From the NCBI RefSeq assembly GCF_026914265.1, contig NC_069136.1, positions 14,281,856-14,345,855 on the forward strand: a stretch of DNA of 64,000 nucleotides, in the 5' to 3' direction. This DNA comes from Mya arenaria. Taxonomy: Eukaryota > Mollusca > Bivalvia > Myida > Myidae. The position numbers and the translations under genes were made by a program. The notes under the pieces are model-generated. The model was not told the origin of the DNA and ran no database searches. It saw only the letters and a program-made list of their open reading frames with translations. Each line of letters begins with the position of its first letter. The first letter of the stretch is position 1. Positions 36,880 to 48,295 of this stretch are shown piece after piece.

Positions 36880-39539
36880 GCTTCAAGTATATGTTAGATC
36901 TACAGAAAAAGGAGCGAGGCCATAGGCCGAGAAAGCTCGCCCCATCTCTTACTTATTTAGTGGTCGCACTAAGTTGACCCACTAGCTCCGCCCTTAGTGT
37001 AGTCACGTGTTTTTTTTTTGGCGCGAAAGTTAATCCGCCTAGGCGTTAGCTTCATTTAATGAGTGTCGGGCAATGGTAAATTGTCGCGATTTCGTGAATT
37101 TGATATAAAAGCAAAAAAATTGATTTATGTTTGTGCAAAAGGGAAAAGCACGGAAACATGAACGCTTATAACACTTTTCGTTTAGAATTAACAAATTGTT
37201 GATATTTAGATTATTAGAATTAATTAGCCTAAGGTATGTTTGCATAGTACAAAACTTTACTGGGATGACCTCGTTATGTTTTTTTATTTATAATGATCAA
37301 CAAAATATTGCATATTTTAATACTGAATTTGTTTGATGTGTCGTATATCCTAAAGAGCATTTGAAAAACGTAAATGAAATTTGTATTTGAATATTGTCAC
37401 ATAAATATTTTTTATTATACGATTTGATAGCTGATTACACATTTATTTTCGGGTTCATGACGTAACCTACAACTGCCTCTAGAAAATGGCACCATTAACT
37501 GTCAATCATAGTTACTTCGCGCATGCGCAGAGGGCAGAGCGATATATAAAAAATAGACGACTTTACCACAGATCGACAAAATACTCTATACGTAAATAAA
37601 TGTTAATATTGACCGTCAAATCTGCTCTACATGATATAGAGCTGCAGTAAGGAAGGTAAATCCTCGATTGTCATTGACCCACAAAAATGGGCGAACACTT
37701 AATACGGAATGTAATGTTTAATGTTAATAATATTTTAAGTAAGTGACGTGTTTGTTAAAATATACTGATTTGTAAAGTCTTAAATACCAATTAAAATGAA
37801 AACTAAATAAATAATTGCAAAAATACACCTGAAGGTGTCGCTGTACACGAAATCCGATCGATATATATATAACGATCACATGATGCTCATGTGATTTATA
37901 AAGCGATCGATGAATGCATTGGGTCAAGCCGGGTTGACAACGACTTATCGTAGTCTGAGAGGAGTTAATCGTGATGAATCGGTGGACGTGCACACAATGT
38001 TACATGTCTTGTACGAATGCTGCCAAATACCCTACAGTGGAAATACGAATACTGGCGATTGTACCACGACTGGAATGCGAATAAAATCGATATGTGAATG
38101 AGCAGGGGAGAATTCTCACGACTCCTCAAAAAGATGCGAAGCAAGTCGTTTTAAAACAAAGAGCAGTCCTTTCCATTCGTGCTTAAACGTCATAAAACAT
38201 AAAGTGACGATTTACCATGGTCATCCACAATTATCCACCATATACCTATCCTCTGCCCGTATGTTTATGCTCGATTTAGTTACGACTGAACTACGATTGT
38301 GTTATGTTTTTGACCAATTAAATCGAGGCTTCATCACGACAATTTTTTACAGTTCACCTGGGCACGTTCCAATAAAGATATAATAAATATCGTAACCCAG
38401 GGGTGGTATTCAATATGCGACCCGAATCAATGTTATGGTCATACATCATTTACTTTATTAAATCTATTGATCAGTTATTAATAAGATCCAATCCGATTAG
38501 CTACATCGTTCTTATATCCAAAAATGAGCTATATTGAGTACTAGCCCAGATCGTTACAGTGACAGCCAGCCTTAAAGTTAAAAGGGATTGTGCGAACTAT
38601 TAGTATATTTGCGATTTCTATTATATAACTTGCCAATTTTGGAGGGAAATATTAAACAAACTTGTATGGAGGTTGATTTCTGCCATGTCAGGAATTATTT
38701 TCGTTTCTGGAAACTACTGAAGGAAAAAAGCCTTTCCTTGTTTTCTCGTCGCGGGTTTTGTGTGTTTGCGAAAACATGACAAAGTACTACTTTCACTTTC
38801 GACTTTTCGATTTCAGGTAGGCATGCGCATATGATTGCTGGTCCAAACTCACGTGTAAAATACATAAATTAACAATTGCGGAAAGGTATGTATACATCCA
38901 AACAGTTTGTGCTCCGAAAGGTTTATTACACGAGTTGGAAGAAACCATCCACCATACAAAGGCGATGTAATATACAGATGCAGCTCGAGATACGAGATAT
39001 ACCTGCGCGAAATTTGAAACATATCATTTATGGCCAGAATAGAATAAAAATTAAGGCCTCATTTTGAACATTCTTTAACTCCTACATATCGTTATCTGAT
39101 TCTTGTTTCTGTCTTTAACACAATGTATACGAATTATTTCCGAGAGCAGTATTTTTGACACATTGAAACTGTACTTCTTTGACGCACCGAAACATGATGC
39201 AAAGTCGTCTGCGTCGCATCAGTACGAGGACCATTCAAGCAATACGAAGTTTTTACTCAATAAGTTAGTACTTGTTGACGTCATCTCATAATATTTGGTG
39301 GTTCTATGAACTAAGGTATTCTTTTAAAGATCCTGCAGGTAAATATACTAAATTAAGTTTCATTGACCTTTTTTTATTATAGTTTAAACGATAGGCTAAC
39401 ACGGAGCATACGGTATAAAATTTGGTTGTATGCAAATGTTTTAGGAATTAAACATAATTTATATACATTTGTATAATGCTATCAAACTTTGCAACGAAAT
39501 GCACTAATATATAATTGGTAAAATATAAAGACAATTAAT
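36880..39539. other. Unassigned spacer
   Basis: No supported gene or repeat apart from a short AT run at 37860-37872. Small open stretches near 37910 and 38588 have no recognisable domain and no convincing exon borders. Confidence 0.4.
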
Positions 39540-39772
39540 TAATGTGATCCTAATTGTCTGCATTTTGTTTGAACCAAAACTAGTTCGTAGTTGGTAAAGT
39601 CTTTGTTCACACTCCCGTTTAAGTATATGTCAACAATGATTTTAAATGCATGCATTTGATTTGAATAATCAGACCTGTTAAACATGGGATTGTCTGGCAT
39701 CGGCAGTTCTTCAAAACGAGCATATTGTTTTCCCCAAAGAATCAAAAACATCAGTCGAGACGGACTAAAGTC

Positions 39773-40258
39773 CTATTTAAAGGGGCCCGCTCCTGTTATT
39801 GGACCAAAATAATTTTCCCGATTATGCATTCGAAAACATTTATTTTACTAGATCATATAGCAATTGAAGAAAAAGTACAATTAAAGAATAAAAAATATTT
39901 CGGTGTTAGTGGGGTGTGATCATTCGCCGGTAAAGTCATAAAAATAGAAAACAGACGCATTAACCACTAGGCCACAACGTCTGGCAAAAATGATGGATAT
40001 TTTGACCCTTTTACAATACATTGATAACATCACGTGATCTTGTCAGTCAACCAATCAAGCAACAACGAATCGCTTAAAACCCTATCTCAAATAAAAATTG
40101 ATGTCTTCAATGGTGATATTTAAGCAAATATCAACATTTGTTTGAAGGGTTCAAGCTTTTATTTCTTAGTTTACCCCCCCCCCCCCCCAATGATTTACCA
40201 CACGTTATTTTGTCATACAAAAAGATGCATTTAACTAAAACATGAGCTAGTCCCTTTA
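39773..40258 (-). mobile_element. Second copy of the TTAAAGGG element with tRNA-like core
   Basis: The ends are TTTAAAGGGGCCCGCTCC and, at the right, GAGCTAGTCCCTTTAAA. The minus strand carries the box-A-like GGCCTAGTGGTTAATGCG near 39950-39985. It lies only in the first unit of the 39.7-45 kb duplication; the matching point in unit 2 (near 42830) is empty. Confidence 0.65.
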
Positions 40259-40312
40259 AACAGTACACAAACAATAAGAACAAACGGATTTGTCAAAAAG
40301 AGTTTATTCACT

Positions 40313-41330
40313 CAGTCACCCACTACCCGGGATATAAAAAGAGTTGATACCAGCCACTACTTGAAACATAAAAAAGGTCATGCATCCACTACTCGAGATA
40401 TACAAAGAGTTGATGCATCCACTACTCGAGATATAAAAAGAGTTGATGCATCCACTAAAAAAGAGTTGACGCACCCACTACTCGAGATATAAAAAGAGTT
40501 GATGCATCCACTAAAAAAGAGTTGACGCACCCACTACTCGAGATATAAAAAGAGTCGACGCACCCACTACTTGAGATATAAAAAGAGTTGACGCACCCAC
40601 TACTCGAGATATAAAAAGAGTTGATACCAGCCACTACTTGAAACATAAAAAAGGTCATGCATCCACTACTCGAGATATAAAAAGAGTTGACGCACCCACT
40701 ACCCGGGATATAAAAAGATTTGATACCAGCCACTACTTGAAACATAAAAAAGGTCATGCATCCACTACTCGAGATATAAAAAGAGTTGATGCATCCACTA
40801 TTCGAGATATAAAAAGAGTTGATGCATCCACTACTCGTGATATAAAAAGAGTTGACGCACCCACTACTCGAGATATTAAAAGGTGATGCATCCATACTCG
40901 AGATATAAAAGTAGGTGATGCACCTACTACCGAGATATAAAAATGAGTTAACGCATCAACTACCGAGTTATAAAACGAGTTGATCCACCAACTACTCGAG
41001 ATATAAAAAAGTGCAGCCACTACTCGATATATAAAAATAAGTGATGCAGCCACTACTTGAGATATAAAAATAGGTGATGCATTAACTACCGAGATATAAA
41101 AAGAGTTAATGCACTCCATATAGAGTTATAAACAAGAGTTGATGCACCCACTACCGAAATATAAAAGGGAGTTGATGCATCCACTACCCGAGATATAAAA
41201 ATGGTTGATGCACCCACTACCGAGTTATAACAAGAGTTGATGCACCCACTAAACGAGATATAAAACGAATTGATGCACCCACTACAGAGTTAAAAAAGTT
41301 GATGCACCCACTTCCTAGTAAAATTAGTTA
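40313..41330. repeat. 33-bp minisatellite array 1
   Basis: About 30 copies of a 33-bp unit built on GATGCATCCACTACTCGAGA followed by TATAAAAAGAGTT. Copies become more diverged towards 41330. Because 33 is a multiple of three, long open frames run through it on both strands; they are not taken as genes. A few units are missing 15 bp (CCACTAAAAAAGAGTTGACG). Confidence 0.9.
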
Positions 41331-42894
41331 AGGGCAATTTTATCAAACAATATTCCTTCTTTATATTAATTAAAATAAAAACAAATCACTCTTCGCTCGC
41401 CGGATTTTATGAAATCTGACACTGTTGTTTTTTGCTAGCTCAGTCCATATCTTTTTTGGCAAACATCCGAGGAATAATATTTTCTTTGGTGTGGCCTAAT
41501 GAGGTTATAACGTGATGTCAGCAGAGTGAAATATAGCCGTATTGCACTTGTGTCAAATACGGACGATCATATTTGGTTTGGATTTATGATGGGAATTTAG
41601 ATAAAAACATCTTTCACATTACAAATGAGACACATGGTAATGAAGCAATATATGTAATAAAAGTTATTTTCATAAATGTAAATTCACATAAATATAAATT
41701 AGTTATACTGGTATATGTGCCTTTCAAGTAGCCATTTTGATGTCTTCTATCATGTCTATAAATAGCCACTAATAAAAATATGCAAATGTAGCACTTCAAC
41801 TTATTTCATAAATGCAAATTCATACAAACATTGCAAAACACCGCTTTGCAGTCTGGTTCCAATTTAAATGTCTTTCAAAGCTTTAAACTGCGCACATAAA
41901 GAATAAACTTACTAAATATATCCAAGTCGTCACTGATCGATTTTTATGAAAAGAACTGCCAACGGAGCGCACAAAGAAGTCAGTTAACTAATTATGAAAT
42001 GTCAGGTATATACACCCACGTATATATACAGGGGCAGCTCCAAGATATCGCGCTTGAGGGGGAGGAAGCCGTTTTACGATATAAAGCGGGTTGACTATTG
42101 GGAATTAAAGCAGCCGTTGTCTTAAACGTTTCGGCGTGAAAAAAAAGTTATTAAATAATTTAAAGCTGTTTTCGAATGAGCCAGTTTTGCCAATAATTAT
42201 TATTATTGTTTTTATTATTATTATTAATATTATTATTATTATTATCATTATTAAATAAAACAAGCACACATTGAATAGGAAATTCGTAATATTTCTAAAA
42301 CAGCCAATTGTATAAAACTGTTTTTTGGTTTGTCAAATAAACCTAAATGTCTTTTGATTGGTCAATATTTATCAAAATATTCATATTAACCAATCAAATC
42401 ATTTAAATGTGCAAACTAGACAAAATATATATTAAAGGGCTGTATTCAATCTGCTGCTGATTTTAATAATTGTAATTATTGCGTTGAAGCTACCGCAAAG
42501 GAAAACGGTTTAACAATAATAATAACATGCCACACGAAAGACGTACAACGTATATTTGAAATGATAATTTTCAATTTATTCAAGTGTATAACGATCAGAC
42601 AAGCAATGTATTTAAACTGCTGATTCAACAGCTTTTGAAGATAAGTATTTAAAAACCAAAGTTTTGAAATAGTAATTCAAATGAATTGATACTGTGTAAA
42701 TCAATACGCAATCAGACCATTTAAACACGGGATTATCCGGGTTCGACAGTCATTCAAAACAACTTTACACCTCAACGTCCGTTCCTTAAATTATATCATT
42801 CAAGGACATCAGACAAGAGGATCGACTACGTTAAACCTGAAAACTGTTCTCAATTACACCCATTAACACGGATAAGGTCTTTGTTTATGATATA
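41331..42894. other. Between the two minisatellites
   Basis: Non-coding sequence that is part of the segmental duplication. It includes an imperfect (TTA)n run at 42196-42256 and a MITE at 42301-42458. Confidence 0.5.
42301..42458. mobile_element. MITE of the CAATTGTATAAAACTG family, copy 1
   Basis: It begins CAGCCAATTGTATAAAACTG and contains GATTGGTCAATATTTATC, ACCAATCAAAT and AAATGTGCAAACTAG. The same parts occur in the same order, inverted, in the copies at 60917-61095 and 61092-61272. The far end is diverged. Confidence 0.65.
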
Positions 42895-44075
42895 TTAAAA
42901 AAGAGTTATAAAATTAGTTGTTGCAATCACGACCCGAGTTACTACCCACTACCCGAGATATAACAAATAGTTGGTGCATCCACTAACCTTAATATAAAAA
43001 TAGTTGATGTAGTCACTTCCCGAGTTGAAAAGTAATTGATGCACCCACTACCCGAGATATCAAAATAGGAGATGCATCCACTACCGAGATGTAAAACTAG
43101 TTGATGAATCCTCTACCGAGATATGAAAATAGTTGATGCAACCAATTCCCGAGATATTAAAATAGAAAATGCACCCACTACCGAGATATAAAAATAGTTG
43201 ATGCACCCACTACCCGAGATATTAAAAAATGCACTCACTACCGATATATAAAAATAGTTGATGCACCCACTAACCGAGATATTAAAATAGAACCTGCACC
43301 CACTACCGAGATATAAAAATAGTTGATACATCCTTTTTCGAGATATGAAAATAGTTGATGCAACAAATACCCGTGATATGAAAATGGTTGATACATCCGT
43401 TCCCGAGATTTTAAAATAGGAGATGCATCCACTACTGATATATAAAATAAGTTGATGCATCCACTACCCGAGATATTAAAATAGTTAATGCATCCACTAC
43501 CCGTGAAATTAAAATAGGTGATGCATCCACTACCCGAGTTATTAAAATAGAAGATTCATCCATTACCCGAGATAAGAAAATAGTTGTTGCATCCACTACC
43601 GAGATATAAAAATAGTTGATGCATCCACCATCCGAGATATAAAAATAGTCGATGCATCCACTACCGGGATATGAAAATAGTTGATGCACCCACTACAGAG
43701 ATATGCAAATAGTTGATGTATCCACTACCTGAGATGTGAAAATAGTTGATGTATCCACTTCCGAGATATGAAAATAGTTGATGCATCCATTACCGGGATT
43801 TGAAAATAGTTGATGCATCCACTACCCGAGATATTAAAATAGTTAATGCATCCACTACCGGGATATGAAAACAGTTGATGCATCCACTACCGGGATATGA
43901 AAATAGTTGATACATCCACTACCGGGATTTGAAAATAGTTGATGCATCCACTACCCGAGATATTAAAATAGTTAATGCATCCACTACCGGGATATGAAAA
44001 CAGTTGATGCATCCACTACCGGGATATGAAAATAGTTGATACATCCACTACCGGGATATGAAAATAGTTGATGCT
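42895..44075. repeat. 32-bp minisatellite array 2
   Basis: About 36 diverged copies of GTTGATGCATCCACTACC followed by GGGATATGAAAATA or CGAGATATTAAAATA. Near 43790-44060 a higher-order block of about four units is repeated (ACAGTTGATGCATCC marks it). This is the homologue of array 1. Confidence 0.9.
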
Positions 44076-45188
44076 TCATATTACAATGCTATATTGACAA
44101 TATGGTACAAAATTTGTTACTTCACCAAACATTTATGATTGCAATCATAATGAAACTTCGAGCTCATTGAATCGATTGTTCATACCTTTGTTAAAGTTAA
44201 AAACAGTGTTGAATGCTTCTTTGTATTTGGTGTTATGAATTGCGTGTGGATTCATGATTGGCATTTAATAAATCATGTTTCACATTGCAGAGGATAAATA
44301 TGCTAATAAGGCACATAATGCAAAAAATCATTTCCATAAATGTGCACACAGCCACGTATACCAGCATGGGCAGATCCAGGTCATAGTTCTTGAGGGGAGG
44401 TAGCCGTTAAGCGTGAATTGGATGCTTTTATTTAAACATAACATAGCATACAGACAAACAGATACACACGCGCAATTAGAGATTGGATGCTTTAAAACGA
44501 TTAAAGTGAGAATTCGATTCGGAATCAGGATTAATATTTAATAATATTTATTTATCAGTATAAAGCAACCCTTCAATATTAATCAAAGTCTATGTAAACT
44601 AAAATCCTTATATATACAAAGTGTAAGAACGAATATTATCTTGCCTACGGGCAAAGATAAAAATGTACCCGTATGGAACTACTTTTTTTCTACGCACAAA
44701 AGAGTTCCACCGAAAAAAAAAACAGATTTGTACTGTATTTTGTTAAACTGCGGTGTGAGAAAAAGCATTTACAATGACCAATCGTATAAGATTATTAGTA
44801 TCTTCAATGGCCGAGAGTGTAAGAGAGGTTCATCCTAACCCAAATGTAGGATTTCTTTTGGAAACGAGTTAGTACTTATCCCGGTGCTTCAGGATTTCGA
44901 AAAATGACACAAAAACGCTTTTTATTGACATACAAGCATTGCTATTTAAACTGATGATTCAATAGCCTGTTCAAACTTTATAATTAACAAACGTATGTAT
45001 TGAAATAGTTATCAAAAGGTATAGGAACTTTTTCTTAAACGCTAGACTTCATTATGAAAGAAACAAGACATCGATAGATAAACAGTTCAAAATCCGAAAA
45101 TTTGAGATATTACATTTTCCAAAAATCTGAATAGTCTCTTATCAAGGAAAGCCGGTTCTTTGAGCTAGTTATTGCTTTTTACTCCCCT

Positions 45189-47132
45189 GCACGGCCTGTA
45201 AACGCCAGCTCCACCACTTTACGGTGGTGCAAAGAAAAAGAGCTGTCGACACTTCCGTGGTGGAGCTGTGCCCTATGTTTACATGAACAATCGTGAGTAT
45301 GACTTATATTTTATTTGATAATTTCATTTAACGGACATATTTCGGAAATCGGAGAATGTGGTACCGTGTAAGAACACTTCTACTGTAGGCTGGTTACTAT
45401 TTCGTTTCAATATTGTGCAAACTGTGGTGCCAGGAGCTTTTCTCCCGAATCAGACTTGTGCATATTTTGAGATATGATTGCATAGCAAGTACATTTCGGT
45501 GCTTACACACCCCGTAAGAACATTCTCACGCATGCAAACATAACTGTTGTGTATTGTACCTAAGCCGGAACACAACCAAACCTAATAAGCACTTCTTAAA
45601 AAGGAAAAATGCACATATTTATAAAAGTGGTGGCGCTGTTGCCCTAGTGGTGGCGCTGTCGAGTAGTGGTGGCGCTATCGAGTATGTTTTGCGTATGAAG
45701 TAATATAAAAAGTTAACGTTTTTGGAATAAATACTTAAGTTGCTATGTTTATCATTCATTGAACATTATGCTGGTTATGCATACTACTTGCGGAAATGAA
45801 ACTCTGCGAATTATCTTAACCTTACTTAAAACTATTTCGAAAACAAACGGCTAGGTGCTGTTAATTTTACCATAGAACTATAAGTATCTACCATGTGTGC
45901 CCGGTACGGATAGAAAAATCCGACCCGAGTGCACGCTCGTAAGTCGGTAACGAGGCTTGCCGAGTTACAGGCCACGCAGCGTGACCGAATGACGGATTTT
46001 TCGGTCCGGACCGGAAAAACATGATTGATATTTTTTCTTGCAATTCTAAAATTATCAGTTTGTGTAAGAATTGACGTAGAAAACGCACTTTTGTACATTT
46101 AACCAAAAAGCGCGTGAAACCTTGTTTACTGACGTCATAAAGCGCAGTCATTTTAAATCATTATTGATGTCAAATAGTAACTATTTAAATCGCGTTTTTA
46201 CGATTATTCATTGTTTTAATTAATTGCATACTTATTTATTTGATTGCGCTTTATTGAAATGAAATAATGTACTTTTCATAAACCATACAACAAAAGAAAT
46301 AGGAAGAAGCGCAATGTTGCGCGTAACTCATATTACATGGGGAGTGTAAGATGCGTTTTTCCAGCACTGGTCAAATGACCGGAAACACACGTCCGGTATG
46401 CAAGAATACCTCCCTCATAACCGGGCACACATGATAGATACTTATAGTTCTATGGTAAAAACAGCACCTAGCCGTTTGTTTCGAAATAGTTTTAAGTAAG
46501 GTTAAGGTAGCTCGCGAAGAGTTTTGTTTCCGCAAGAAGTATGCATACCAGCATTATGTTCAATGAATGATAAACATAGCAACTTTTGTATTCATTCCAA
46601 AAGCGTTAACTTTTTATATTACTTCATACGCAAAACATACTCGATAGCGCCACCACTACTCGACAGCGCCACCACTAGGGCAACAGCGCCACCACTTTTA
46701 TAAATATGTGCATTTTTCCTTTTTTAGAAGTGCTTATTAGTTTTGTTGTGTTCCGGCATAGGTACTATACATAACAGTTATGTTTGCATGCGTGAGAATG
46801 TTCTTACGGGGTGTGTAAGCACCAAAATGTACTTGCTATGCAATCATATCTCAAAATATGCACAAGTCTGATTCGGGAGAAAAGCTCCTGGCACCACAGT
46901 TTGCACAATATTGAAACGAAATAGTAACCAGCCTACAGTAGAAGTGTTCTTACACGGTACCACATTCTCCGATTTCCGAAATATGTCCGTTAAATGAAAT
47001 TATTAAACAAAATATAAGTCATACTCACGATTGTTCATGTAAACATAGGGCACAGCTCCACCACGGAAGTGTCGACAGCTCTTTTTCTTTGCACCACCGT
47101 AAAGTGGTGGAGCTGGCGTTTACAGGCCGTGC
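45189..47132. mobile_element. 1.94 kb fold-back element with ~0.7 kb inverted arms
   Basis: The left arm (45189-~45910) and right arm (~46425-47132) are inverted copies that look more than 90% alike by eye. The ends read GCACGGCCTGTAAACGCC on both sides. Just inside is a hairpin-prone CTCCACCAC...GTGGTG. Further in are three copies of AGTGGTGGCGCTGTCGAGT or close forms (45626-45682; mirrored at 46640-46697). The core has no recognisable gene. Possible 3-bp duplication CCT; the superfamily is unassigned. Confidence 0.8.
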
Positions 47133-47212
47133 CCTGGTGTACTTCTAAAACAGGTGATCGGAGACCGTCAGATCCTCTTTAGCTATCGGAGGAGCTGCAT
47201 TGATCACAGTGA

Positions 47213-47291
47213 TTGATTATTATTATTATTATTTATTTCTAATACCGATGTTAAATGGTTGATTAAACTGGATAGATTTTGAGGTAATAAT

Positions 47292-47357
<66 letters not shown>

Positions 47358-47440
47358 GTAAAATAAATGAAATAATAATAATAATAATAATTATAATAAT
47401 AATAATAATGATAATAATAATGATAATAATAAATGATAAT
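47213..47440. repeat. Imperfect (AAT)n microsatellite
   Basis: TTA/ATA triplets with a long pure (AAT) run around 47295-47352 and interrupted runs on both sides. Confidence 0.9.
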
Positions 47441-47884
47441 GCTTGTACAATATAAGTGTTCCTGCAATTACTATTATCAAAGCTACTACAAGTTCTGTAT
47501 AATAAATGATGTTGGTAAATGACGCCGTCATCAAGATTGAGTTTTGTGGAGGTAGCGTACTTAATAATCGTGAATTAATATTGTTTAATGTTTTCTGAAA
47601 ATATCCTTATTTCAATTAACGCATTTTTATTATTCATTTTTTTAAAGGATGTTTTTCGTGGATAATGAGAAAAAACACACACAACGGGACTCCTTTTCGC
47701 TGACGACATAACATAATAAATAATAATATATTTCAAGTAATGCGCAAACTAAACTAATTAGTATTTTTAAAAGTGGATTGTAACGTTACAACGAGTTAAA
47801 ACATTATTTATTATATTAAACGCGCACATTATAAGTTGACGCTAAAAAAAAACTAAGCCGAAATAAATGGAGTTTTTTAATTAA

Positions 47885-48295
47885 TACCTACGTGGCCACA
47901 AATTCCACGACAATTTATTTTTACCTAAAGCATATGCATTTTTGTTGTGAACGTTAGAGTCAAATAACTTTAACACGATAATGCATTCAAAATGTGTTTG
48001 TTTTTCATCAACCTATATTGTGCGCCTTTAAAGTAAACTTCGGCGAACAAAAAAAGGGCGCTAATTTGCGTATTGAAATATTAGCGTCACAAATGTTCAT
48101 GAAATTTCTATGTGCAAATGTTACGTAGCCACAAATTCCCTAGTTTAATAAGCGCCAAAATATTTTTGTATGTATCTAAATCATATGCCTTTTTGTTTCG
48201 ATTATTAAAGTCAAACGTGATTATGCATTTCAATCAAACAGATATATTTATTTTTGCATGTACTTATAGTGTGCGCCTTTAAAATGATGAGCACT
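47885..48295 (+). repeat. Diverged ~235-bp tandem duplication
   Basis: Two units share, in order, TACGT(G/A)GCCACAAATTCC, CATATGC(A/C)TTTTTGTT, AGTCAAA, ATGCATT and TGTGCGCCTTTAAA. They start near 47889 and 48122. No coding frame. Confidence 0.6.

Larger units (their letters stand above)
39660..45100 (+). repeat. Ancient tandem segmental duplication, two units of 2.3-3.0 kb
   Basis: Left anchors match at 39669 and 42711 (ATCAGACCTGTTAAACATGG versus ATCAGACCATTTAAACACGG). Both are followed by the ACATCAG-CGA block and then a minisatellite. Right anchors match at 42031 and 44366 (GGGCAGCTCCAAG versus GGGCAGATCCAGG, then TTGAGGGG-AG-AGCCGTT), and at 42602 and 44936 (AAGCAATGTATTTAAACTG versus AAGCATTGCTATTTAAACTG). 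The units differ in array length and in the insertion at 39773-40258. Confidence 0.65.

Noticed and set aside
40455-41119. Minus-strand frames with Ser/Gly/Cys/Phe-rich repeats (SSGCVNSFYI)
   Set aside because: They follow the 33-bp minisatellite unit and break where the unit length changes; no flanking gene structure.
44641-44838. Open frame resembling a BED-type zinc finger (VWNYFF...YCILLNCG)
   Set aside because: The metal-binding spacing is wrong and no hAT-like sequence surrounds it; too weak to call.
45832-46151. Minus-strand frames in the core of the fold-back element as a transposase
   Set aside because: Short, overlapping in two frames, with no catalytic motif.
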